Assembly: GCA_014529385.2 (NCBI GenBank)
Contig: CM043966.1
Location: forward strand, 101,043,587-101,107,586
Reading direction: 5' to 3'
Length of the DNA: 64,000 nt
Source of the DNA: Adiantum capillus-veneris
Taxonomy: Eukaryota > Streptophyta > Polypodiopsida > Polypodiales > Pteridaceae
The notes under the pieces were generated by a model. The model had not been told where the DNA came from, ran no database searches, and saw nothing but the letters and a program-made list of their open reading frames with translations. The stretch's first letter is position 1, and each line of letters opens with the position of its first letter. Made by a program: the position numbers and the translations under genes. Below are positions 55,494-64,000 of the stretch, piece after piece.

Positions 55494-58289
55494 ATGGATA
55501 GAACAAAAGCCACTGCAAGGAAGGCAGGCAAGGGACCAGGATTAGCAGCTAAGGCAAGTAGTAGATCTGGAACCCCAAAGAAAAGACCTTGAAAACCCAA
55601 TAAAATTCTGAAAGGTCCAAGGGTGAAGAAGTTACAAACCTGCATGGGACTTTTCAGAGAAATCATAAAGGCACAGAAATGTGTAGATTTATGCATACCA
55701 AAGCTACCCTTTCAAAGGATGGTGAGGTGCATATGTGAAGAAGCTACCTGGGGCACCAAAAGGTGGAAGGTGGTGGCATTAATGGCTCTACAAGAAGCAG
55801 CAGAGGACTTCCTACTAGAGTACTTCAATGACATCACCATTGTTGCAGCCCATGCCCACAGGGTTACTATAATGGACAAAGATAGTGACACACTGAAAAG
55901 AATAAGGTGGAGGTATGACAAACTACTGGTCCCCAATGTCTGTAGGGATAAGAAAATGAGGGAAATTTTTTTATACCCCCCTGAGCTAGTGCCACAACTC
56001 ACAGTTGTAGATGTCACACATGATGTGAATATAAGAGCAAGGGCAGAGACTATTGCTCGCCAAACAGAGGACATGAGGGAAGCAGAGCTTAAGGAGAAAG
56101 CAAAAGTAGCAGTGGAGTCCCAGAGGAAAACACAATGCAATGTGACCCTGTCCATAGAGGCAAGCAATCAAGAAACTCTACTTTCAATGAAGGATGGTTT
56201 GCTTGCAGAGATACCATTTGTAGATGGAGCCAGAAAGATAGCTCTGGAAAAAGTGGACATTAATTTATTGCAGAATCCAGATGCTAAGATTTCAGTCACA
56301 ATTATCTATGCTTGTCTTAAGTAAGTGTTACTATCTTGCTAGCTTTGGAAACTCAGATAATAGGTTTGCTAACTCAGGTAAACTCTCTGCAGCCTGATCA
56401 AAAGTCAACTCCCACTGCACACCCACACAGAGGTGTTTCTTCTTGATCCACAAATGTCAGTGATTATTAGACAAAAGAATAGTCCATCTAGTACCTTTGA
56501 GAGTTGGTTTCTCCACTGTGCTATGCTGGAAGTTACTGTCATCATCTTTCCATATGAGAACAACCATCACTGGAGTCTCATATGCCTTGATGTTGACCAA
56601 CCAGCAGTGTGGGTGTTCAATTCATTAAAAGGAACCCACCTTGAAATTAGGCTGTAAGTGTTTTGTATCAGAAAGTGTTTCTTATAGATATCCATGTAAA
56701 TTTGAAGCCTCATGCTAACATCTTGACGCTGCTTTGTGCACTTGTATAAAGAGGTTGTTGCTTGCCTATGGCAAGCTATGTGGAAGGTATGAACTATACA
56801 AGGCCCCAATCAAAGATGTACCTGTCCCAAATCAAACCGATGGAAATTCTTGCGGCTGGAGATGTCTTCTCCATGCAGAATATGTCCTGCAAAGCTACTT
56901 TGCATTAAAACCTTTCATGACTAAGGTAACCATTTGGCAATGCATTCAGTCAGTTTTGGTTTAGTTTATAAAAGAATTCTCACCATGTGGTCTTTCAATT
57001 TTGCAGAGTGCTTTAAAAAACTACACATATGATTATTTGCAAAGATACCGGGTAAGTTTAATACAACACCTGCTTACTACGTCTAGCCCCAGAGAGCTTG
57101 AAGATAGCGGCTTCGATGACCGCACTATTGATATGACAATACATGACGTGCCACCATGACAAACCCGTGCATCCGATACAGTGGAATCACAACGGGCTGA
57201 GGGGGTCATATCAACAGAAGATGAAAGAGCCAAGGATGAGGAAAGGTCAAATGAGCATATGGAAGGTGCTAGTGTACAACCAGAGGAGACAATGAAAGAG
57301 CCAAGTCAGCCAGTGGAGGAGACAAAAGAGCCTATGGATGAAACCCAAGATGAGGAAAGCAGGCCTATAGATGAGCAAAAGGATATGGATGAGGAAAGCA
57401 GGCCTAGGGATGAGCAAACTGATATGGATCAGGCAAGGATGTATGAGGCAAGCCGGTCAACCGAGGGAGAGGAAAAGACCTTGGAGGAAACCTTGAATGA
57501 GGCAGAAAGAGCCATGGGGGAGACCCCTGATGAAGATGTGAATGATGACTATGAAGATGTGAATGATGAAGCTAAAGCAGAGAAGAGCAACAACGACATC
57601 AACACTACAGAGACCCAGTATGGACCCTTGCTACCTGTAGATACAGTTTTTCCGGCAATGTCTATTCAAGTATGGCAAAATATGTTCAGCTTCTAACTAC
57701 TTATATGTACTTGTCAACTTTTACAGAGGTTGATTATCTTGGACGTCAATGGATTGCTGCTGATGCGCGTGCCTCTGAGTGACACAGAACCCTTTGAGGA
57801 TTTGCAAACGTTTCGGATGGGACTTGTCGAGTCATGGTTCGTCCAGGAACCAAGGAATTTATTCAGTTTCTTTTTCCGCGCTTCAGAGTTGCCATATGGT
57901 CTTCAATCCAAAGGCAAAACTTGTCGCCACTAGTTACAATAGTTTGCAGTGTATGCGGCGCTCACACGTCAGATTTTGCCTTTTTGTATGATCAAAGAAA
58001 ATGCGTTACCGTTGAGGGCCACTACCACCCTAAAAAACCACACTTACCTCTTTTGTACAAACCGCTTAGCCAAATCGGTGTACCCTTTGATGCAACTAAT
58101 ACACTACTGATTGATGATACTCCTGAAAAGGGAGAACTAAATCCGCCGGGAACAACTATCTCAACACCTTCTTTCGAGGGGCATTCCTTCGATTTTTACC
58201 TTGAAGACATTCTGATTCCATACTTACAGAAATTGTATCTCAGTCCATTGTTCACGGACGAGTTTGTACTTTCTAGTGAATTAAGATGA
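55494..58289 (+). pseudogene. CENH3-like histone fold + Ulp1 protease + FCP1 phosphatase gene
   Basis: Five exons join in phase: 55494-56320, 56393-56653, 56754-56925, 57007-57669 and 57727-58289. The N-terminus MDRTKATARKA mirrors the H3 tail (R2, K4, R8, K9 kept, S10 is Ala). The H3 fold follows at residues ~52-141: PKLPFQRMVRC, a loop 1 one residue longer than in H3 with KRW, ALMALQEAAEDFL, HAHRVTIMDKD. The longer loop and the Trp are CENH3 traits. Next comes a charged region, then a Ulp1/C48-like domain (NNHHWSLICLDV, FNSLKG with Asn for Asp, QTDGNSCGWR). An acidic Glu/Asp-rich linker and an FCP1/NIF-type HAD domain (LIILDVNGLLL, MVRPGTKEFIQFLFPRF, AIWSS, TLLIDDTPEKGELNPPG) complete it. 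Lesions: TGA at 55590 and 57157, frameshift near 57800-57815. Likely nuclear; role inferred only. Confidence 0.75.
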
Positions 58290-58319
58290 CTCTTCTATCA
58301 TGTCTTTGTCTTGTCTAAC

Positions 58320-58322
<3 letters not shown>

Positions 58323-58356
<34 letters not shown>
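58323..58356. repeat. (GA)n microsatellite
   Basis: About 17 GA units just beyond the histone-protease-phosphatase gene, in the short spacer before the convergent orphan gene. Confidence 0.95.
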
Positions 58357-58360
<4 letters not shown>

Positions 58361-58479
58361 ACATCGTAAAGAAATGTATTTCAAGCACACTTTTTCACAG
58401 GGCACAATTGACAAATGAGCTCAATAAACTTCATGTATTGAAAGTCATTTGTATACACTTGGGTTCACAAGAATATCTG

Positions 58480-59900
58480 CTACATTGACACTACTTCAAC
58501 CCGACCATCCAACTCTTTGCACAAAATATCTTTTTCCCTTCGCCACATCACCTTACGGCCAGCTAGGAAAAAGGAAAAATCTGATAGGTCCCTGTCCATT
58601 GACTCTTCAATTATGTCATGCCGCAAATGCTGAAGACTGCATAGCTCCCTTATTGTAACCACCAACAGTAGGCCATGCTCTTTATCAATCACTTCCACAT
58701 CCATAGCAGGATTATCTTCCAAACCTGCAGAAACCTGGTCCATAGGAATGTACTTACCATTGAGCATTTGTGATCGGATATACCAAAACGAGAGTAACAG
58801 TGATTGGCTTGCAATCATGTACTTGACAACTAGAGTATCAAGCGCAACCTCTCACCGTAAACCAATCTCTTCCTTTACATACCATCCTCTGTCAAGAAGT
58901 TTGTCACAGGATGACTGCTGAAATGACTTGCACATGAACATAGTTTTCGTAACACGGATGTTGAAGCTATGAAACAACTCTATGAAGAGTGCAACAGGAC
59001 AAAAGTTTGCAATTCTAACCAGTTTGGTGGGAATAGAGCTACGTAGAGACCTCTGTATATCCTTGTAGAGCTTACTTCGCATTGCCTCCACCATTGTTTC
59101 CTCGGGAACTGGCCAGTCCATAGTGTTCCAATCGGTTGGTAGAGGCACTTTCACCAACATGCCATTCTTATTCCCTGAGCTGAGTTGGTAGAAGTGGTCA
59201 TAAAAAAATTTTCCCTCATCAGCCAGGCTTTTGCTGCTCCTCCCTGAATACTGTAGAGAACCAATGTGGGCATGAACAACATGGAAGAGGCCTATTATGC
59301 ACTCCACAGGCTCCCATTGCTCATAAGAAGAGGGATAAACATCTGCAATATATATAAGAAGAGTTAAACTAAGAGTATCAATAAGTAAAAATGACAAATC
59401 TAATATAATTCAGCTGTGAAGAATGGAGACATTGTTCATAAGAAGCGGGAGAAACATTGCAAAATATATAAGAAAAGTTATAATGAGAGTATCAGTAAGT
59501 TCACATGTCAAGAGTACTTACAATTGCAACGTGGTTGATGTATATCTGATACATTTCCACCGTTTGCTATCACCTCTGGATGGGTAAACACATGCTGAAC
59601 AAGAACTTCCTTTACAGATCTTTTGCCGATTTCAACTTTGAAATCCAACACTCTGGCCTTCCATGCTGAGCGGTAAACGTTGATACCACTAGACCTCTTG
59701 GGTCTTCTTGGTTGCATGAGGACCCATGAACCTTTGTTTATCCTTTGTCCAACCCATTGGTTCTCTGCACTTATTGAAGTTGATATTGTAATCGAGGATA
59801 TGATACTACTTGGCCTTCTAGGCAAAGTGCAGCTGTTGGTTGTTGGTGTGAGAGACAGTAAACACCTGGAGCTTCTTGGGCGAGAAGACGTGGAAGCCAT
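58480..59900 (-). pseudogene. Giant-transposon orphan gene 4
   Basis: The ATG at 59898-59900 opens exon 1 (59900-59522): a Ser/Thr/Arg-rich start MASTSSRPRSSRCLLSLTPT, then WVGQRINKGSWVLMQPRRPK and VYRSAWKARVLDFKVEIGKR. A 179-base GT...AG intron leads to exon 2 (59342-58480) with QWEPVECIIGLFHVVHAHIG, DWNTMDWPVPEETMVEAM and IPTKLVRIANFCPVALFIEL. An in-frame TGA at 58852-58854 follows, then LSFWYIRSQMLNGKYIPMDQ, DVEVIDKEHGLLLVVTIREL and the final stop at 58480. I recognise no family. It converges on the histone gene and starts 318 bp from the right TIR. Confidence 0.6.
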
Positions 59901-60217
59901 AGCTCTCAGAGAAAAGCTTTAGTGGAGGGAGATTCACTTTGAAAGCATTCTAATGGAGGGATCGTGTTTTAGAATTCCAATATCTTGTGCGGGCTTAATG
60001 GTCACCCTCCAATACGTTAATGACCATAAGAGAATATCAGAAGTGGGAACACATGCAAGCACCTGAAAGCTCGGTGAAAGGAAGGAAATTACGATGCTAC
60101 AATCCTAGATTCGTGAAAGTTTTATGCTATTTTCCTTATTTTTGAGTCTTTCCACTTACTTTCCTACGTAACATAGCCTTCGTGCTCATTGGACGCGCTC
60201 TATCTCTCTCTTCATAT
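59901..60217. other. Right subterminal region of giant transposon
   Basis: Non-coding DNA between orphan gene 4 and the right TIR. It probably holds the gene's promoter on the minus strand. No repeats shared with the left subterminal region were seen beyond the TIR. Confidence 0.5.
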
Positions 60218-60245
60218 GGCCCTCCAAATGACCTCTGAAATTTCC
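60218..60245 (-). repeat. Right terminal inverted repeat
   Basis: GGCCCTCCAAATGACCTCTG... is the reverse complement of 40603-40630 with two mismatches. TAATG outside mirrors CATTA at the left. Confidence 0.8.
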
Positions 60246-60520
60246 TAATGCCTAAGGGTTTTTTATCTTAATTTGCTTATAAATTTTTACATCTTTTTTC
60301 TAATTTCTTTATCTATTTTAAGCTTGAAATCTGCTTATTTTAAGCTTAATATTTATTATATTCATTTTCTCTTAAAGATTTCATTTTCTCACCTTTATAT
60401 CAATGGTTTACACTTTTTGTAATTTTCCTAGAAACTTTTGACTGTAAATTCTATTTATCCTAATTAATCTTTAGATAAAATAGAGCTTTTGATTAATTAT
60501 AATTACTTAAATGGACTAAT
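60246..60520. other. AT-rich spacer, nothing seen
   Basis: T-rich, non-coding sequence outside the giant transposon. No gene, element end or repeat recognised. Confidence 0.5.
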
Positions 60521-61265
60521 TAATTATGTTTCAATTATCACAAGTAGATAATGATATTTATTGACTTTGGTAATTACCTTTTGATGATCCAAATTAGATA
60601 TCTAAATTTCCTCTTTCATTTTCAGCTAAAATCAGTCTATTTAATCTTAGATAAATATCTATATTGATGTTATGACCTTAAGATAACTATCAAAAATTGA
60701 TTAGTATGTATATTAACTTTGATAAATATCACATAATTATCTAGATTTATTAGCTGGTTTTCCCTTTAATTCTAGCTAAAACTGATCTATTTTGACTTCA
60801 ATAAATAGCTAGATTATTTTTTTTAACATAAAGATAAATATATCCACTTAATTTTAGTATATACTAACTCTGGCAAGTAGGACATAATTATCTAACTTGA
60901 TTAACTATTTTTCCCCATTTAATTTTAGCTAAAATTAGCTTATTTTGACTTAGATAAATAGCAAAATTATCTGTTTGATATTAAGATATTTATCACAAAT
61001 TTATTATGATGTAAAATAGCTTTGAACTATTTTATAATTATCTAACTTGGTTAGCTAATTTTCCATGTTTATTTTCATCTAAAATCAATCTATATTGGCT
61101 TAATTAAATAGCTAGACTAATATTTTGACCATCACCACTTACTTATAGTGTTTTTCTTTTAAATATATAGCTTTATTAGCTAATTTTTTCCCTTTAATCA
61201 TATCTAAAATTAGTCTATTTTGGCTTAATTAAATACATAGACTAATTTTTGTTAATGACGTAATT
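60520..61265. repeat. Degenerate ~150-bp AT-rich tandem repeat
   Basis: The phrase (A)GCTAAAAT-AGTCTATTTTGRCTTA recurs at about 60624, 60774, 60927, 61078 and 61202, spaced 150, 153, 151 and 124 bases. Each is followed by an ATAAATAGCTAGA-like phrase and an ATAATTATCTA phrase. It is an old, diverged tandem array of about five units. Confidence 0.7.
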
Positions 61266-61825
61266 ACCCCGTGTTCTTAATAGTGTTTCCTATCTATGAT
61301 AATTAACTTTGGAATTTTTAAACTAATTAAGTAGGGTATTAGTGTTTTTGTTAAAAACAACTAATTTTTAACCAAATAATTACAAAATTTAATTAGAAAA
61401 CTATGATGTAGTTTTCCTAGCTTCTTAAAAGCCTAATCAAGCTTTGATAATTATTTTGTACTAATCTAAGATTGATTAGTATAATTATCTTTAATATAAG
61501 GCTAAAAAGATTATTTTCAACCCTAGTATGACTTGATAATTAATTAGATTAATATCCCTAATCTTAATTTAAGTAAGCAAAAGAATATTAAGAGTTGAGA
61601 GAGTAATTTATAAAGTTAAGAAGTTTATTCTTCTTAATTAATTTGATTAATTAATAAAATAGAGATAATTTAGTATAACTGTGCTAATTAAAAAAGGGTT
61701 AGGATAATTACCATTGATAATGAGCCAAAGTTCTTGCGCTCTAGTATTTTTGAGTAGAGTTCTCTCTATGTGAGAGAGAAATAGCCAGGTCTTTGAGTCT
61801 GAGTGAAATTGTGAAGCAAGGGAAT
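61266..61825. other. AT-rich spacer, nothing coding
   Basis: Long A/T-rich DNA rich in TTAATTA. No open frame with recognisable content. The right end (about 61740-61825) is richer in mixed sequence and may be leader DNA of the minus-strand promoter candidate next to it. Confidence 0.4.
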
Positions 61826-61837
61826 CCTATTTATAGG
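61826..61837 (-). promoter_or_regulatory. TATA box candidate, minus strand
   Basis: CCTATTTATAGG reads CCTATAAATAGG on the minus strand. It is followed downstream on that strand by TTCCCTTGCTTCACAATTTC and a C/T-rich leader, a layout typical of plant LTR or pararetrovirus promoters. No matching LTR was found. Confidence 0.35.
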
Positions 61838-62299
61838 TTTCTGGCACTCACACCTTGGTAATGGTAGTAGCTTGCATCCCAAGGTAGCCCTACAGCTCTC
61901 CTAGCGCCCCCTACTACTATTACTATCCCTGGCAGGTCAGTGATGACCCCTCCCAGCACTTACCAGCTTTAAAAATCAAATTTGCCAAATTTTGATCTAT
62001 TTTCTTGCTTAATTGGTAAAGATCTGGTAAACATCTGTAAAATATCTGGGAGGCCTTAGTAAAAGTCTATGCTTAAATGATCACTACAACCATCTAATTA
62101 TTCTTAGCAAATTACTTGATATTGAATCTTCCAGAGGGAGTAGTGGGGTCAGTTTTTTGTCATAGGTTTGATGTGCTTAAGATTCCAAAAATACCATTTT
62201 TAACTGCTTTCAAGATAGTGTTTTACCTGTTCGTACGCCCAATGTTTTCTCCTAAAGCTTTGAGTTCATTTCCTTATAGCGACAAAGCTGAAGACCGTA

Positions 62300-63124
62300 C
62301 AAAAATCAAGTATCATTGGTACTTTGTTTGTTCAATATACTTCAAAGTCATCATAACAAAGTTGTTGTTATAACAATCCCTAAAGAGATGGGTGGGAAGG
62401 TATGGTAGGCCTTTCTCCCTTATCTTGAAAATATACATGATTTTCAAGGGTGTCAATTGCCCTGGCTTAGCATGAGTAGTCCAAATCATATTTGTAGCAT
62501 TGTTATCCTCTCAATAGTAAACTCCAACCCATGGGTTTTCAGTATGTATGTACTTAGAGGTTTGGTATCTATCAGGTCATACCATTCTAGCTCTAACACT
62601 GGTGGTACCTCCTTTATAGCCATGTTTGAAATTAGAGTATCAACTTCTAATCCCCATTTGGCTACTGTGTCAAGATTTTATGTTTTGAGGTATTGCTCTT
62701 CTTTTTTTCATATAGAAGGTAACTTGCTTTTTAGTCCTAACTCTTCTTCAAAATCAATTGTATGATCATCCACCCTTACCACATACTCCTTGTTAAGATC
62801 TAGGTAAATCTAAGCCCCATGCTTGTTAGTTTTATAGAAGGTGAAAATGTGCTTGAACTTGAGAGAGGTTCCGATCCCCAATTGAGTTGATAAGGAAGAC
62901 ATATCAAAACTTGAGTCAAAATAAGGGTCTCACGCTTCTTCCACTATAGTCACCAAAGGTTTTCCTTGGTTTATGATTTCTTTTGTAGATAGTCTACTCT
63001 CAGTCTCTCTATTATAGCCTTGATTTGTGACATATTGGTTTATGATTTCTTTTGGAGATAATCTACTCTCAAACTCTCTATTATAGCCTTGATTCATTAC
63101 ATATCGGTGAGACCTTAGGTACAT
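62300..63124 (-). pseudogene. Unrecognised degenerate coding remnant
   Basis: From the ATG at 63124 the minus strand reads MYLRSHRYVMNQGYNREFES and then a 23-residue repeat. One phase continues past a TGA with interrupted stretches such as SSFDMSSLSTQLGIGTSLKF, IYLDLNKEYVVRVDDHTIDF and LDTVAKWGLEVDTLISNMAI. Stops occur every 20-50 codons. The amino-acid texture is protein-like, but I cannot name a family. A retroelement gag or a pararetrovirus-like remnant are possibilities. Confidence 0.3.
62966..63103. repeat. Two 69-bp tandem units, in frame
   Basis: Units start at 62966 and 63035 (TTGGTTTATGATTTCTTTTG...). 69 is a multiple of three, so on the minus strand each encodes 23 residues (NQGYNRExESRLSxKEIINQ). 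Confidence 0.88.
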
Positions 63125-64000
63125 AAAGACTTGAACTACTCAATAGAATTGAATATGTGGTCTTTAGTATCAATACCAACCCTTTTTAGTGTCATAAATT
63201 CAACCTGGCATTTTCCCGAGTTATTCTTGATTTCCTTGTGAAATCAAGAATATATAAGTTAGTCTATAGATCAACAAGAATGTACAAGAAATTCGATGCA
63301 ATTTTGCTTCAATCCTATCAAAACAGCAGCAATGTCAATCTGCAACCTTCAATATTGGAAAACTCAACTTCATATAACAAACAATGTCCAAATGACCTCA
63401 AACTTGCTAGGCTACTTGCTTACAGGTGCATATCACCTATCTGGATCCAAAAATGCAAAATGAACTCTTCGAGCGCGGTTATTATCTATTGAGCAAAAAA
63501 TTGACAATTTTGTACTTTTCCTTGTCTACAATGAACAAGTATGTCCTTAAAAAGCCCTAATTGAGGTTATTTTAATTTTTGCTCAATTTGGTCTCAATCC
63601 CCAATAGTTTCTGTATCTGGCATTTTTAGATGCAATTTTAGTGGTCATGCAAGTCAAATGATGTCCAAATTAGTTGAAACTTCTTCCAAGAACTCTATTA
63701 CTACCCTAGACCCAATCCCCTTTGAAAATAATTGCAAAATTTCAATTTTTAGGGTAGGAGATATTAGCATGCGTATTATCTCCTAGGTCAAAATGAAGTG
63801 ATGTTTTCACTTTTCAAGCTTGCACTAAATGTATGCACTCCAAGAAAACCACAAACCCAATTTCATGAAGTTTAAGTATCTAAGAGAAATTTTGTGTCTA
63901 TTGTTTGGTTTTAAAGATCTCTAAGCCTATGTGATAACTTACAAGTCCAAATCCCATTAGGGAGATTTTGGGCTCTCAAATAGGCCCTATAAGGACTTTC
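63125..64000. other. Non-coding DNA to window end, nothing seen
   Basis: Mixed AT-rich sequence. Short open frames (for example 63238-63492) show no domain or splice context. Phrases such as ATGTCCAAAT and GAAACTTC recur loosely, which could reflect retrotransposon LTR or leader DNA, but no boundaries are visible. Confidence 0.4.

Noticed and set aside
55494-56324. A host CENH3 or H3 gene
   Set aside because: The fold is divergent, the tail is interrupted by a TGA, and the frame splices on into protease and phosphatase domains within TIR boundaries; a normal host histone would end after the fold.
62116-62765. Plus-strand frames of 85 and 102 residues
   Set aside because: The minus strand of the same stretch has more protein-like texture; the plus frames have no domain and are probably its shadows.

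Overview
This is repeat-dominated nuclear DNA from a land plant with a large genome. The evidence is nested Ty1/copia and Ty3/gypsy LTR retrotransposons, spliceosomal introns with GT...AG borders, TATA-type LTR promoters, long (GA)n/(CA)n microsatellites and AT-rich spacer. A fern or another early-diverging plant lineage would fit, but the sequence does not identify the species. I see no intact single-copy host gene, rRNA, tRNA gene or CRISPR array.

Layout, left to right. 1-1,650: remnant of a minus-strand copia-like end, with LTR tail, primer-binding site (PBS) and leader, plus a microsatellite. 1,650-3,151 continuing at 20,886-21,034: a gypsy-like gag/protease (element F) split by copia element E (3,152-20,880, minus strand, 5-bp target-site duplication (TSD) GGAAA). 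E carries an internal tandem duplication of its integrase-RT region and is itself split by gypsy element D (4,473-15,759, minus strand, 2.7-kb LTRs, dual RNase H, 4-bp TSD TTAC). 20,184-41,042: a segment present three times. The outer copies carry a solo LTR of copia element C. The middle copy carries a nearly whole C (25,093-36,492, plus strand), whose 5' LTR is interrupted by element A (25,512-31,931), a pol-less LTR element of TR-GAG type.

40,603-60,245 is the most interesting part: a 19.6-kb unit bounded by 28-bp terminal inverted repeats (26/28 matching). It has four intron-containing genes: a transposase-like gene (+), an acidic orphan gene (-), a multidomain gene (+) coding for a CENH3-like histone H3 fold followed by a Ulp1-type cysteine-protease domain, an acidic linker and an FCP1-type phosphatase domain, and a second orphan gene (-). 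Two later insertions sit inside it: a 1.36-kb TTAA-flanked MITE-like element in a transposase exon, and element B (48,486-54,909), a second copy of the TR-GAG family. Every gene of the giant unit has at least one in-frame stop and two have frameshifts, so this copy looks dead, but exon phases still join cleanly.

60,246-64,000: very AT-rich DNA with a degenerate ~150-bp tandem repeat, a minus-strand TATA-like site and an unrecognised degenerate minus-strand coding remnant.

Elements A, B and D look related: same PBS, same polypurine tract, 4-bp TSDs, similar zinc knuckles, and a shared ~70-residue leader ORF upstream of gag. A natural reading is that A and B are moved in trans by a D-like autonomous partner. 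All product names rest on motifs read by eye; no database search was run.
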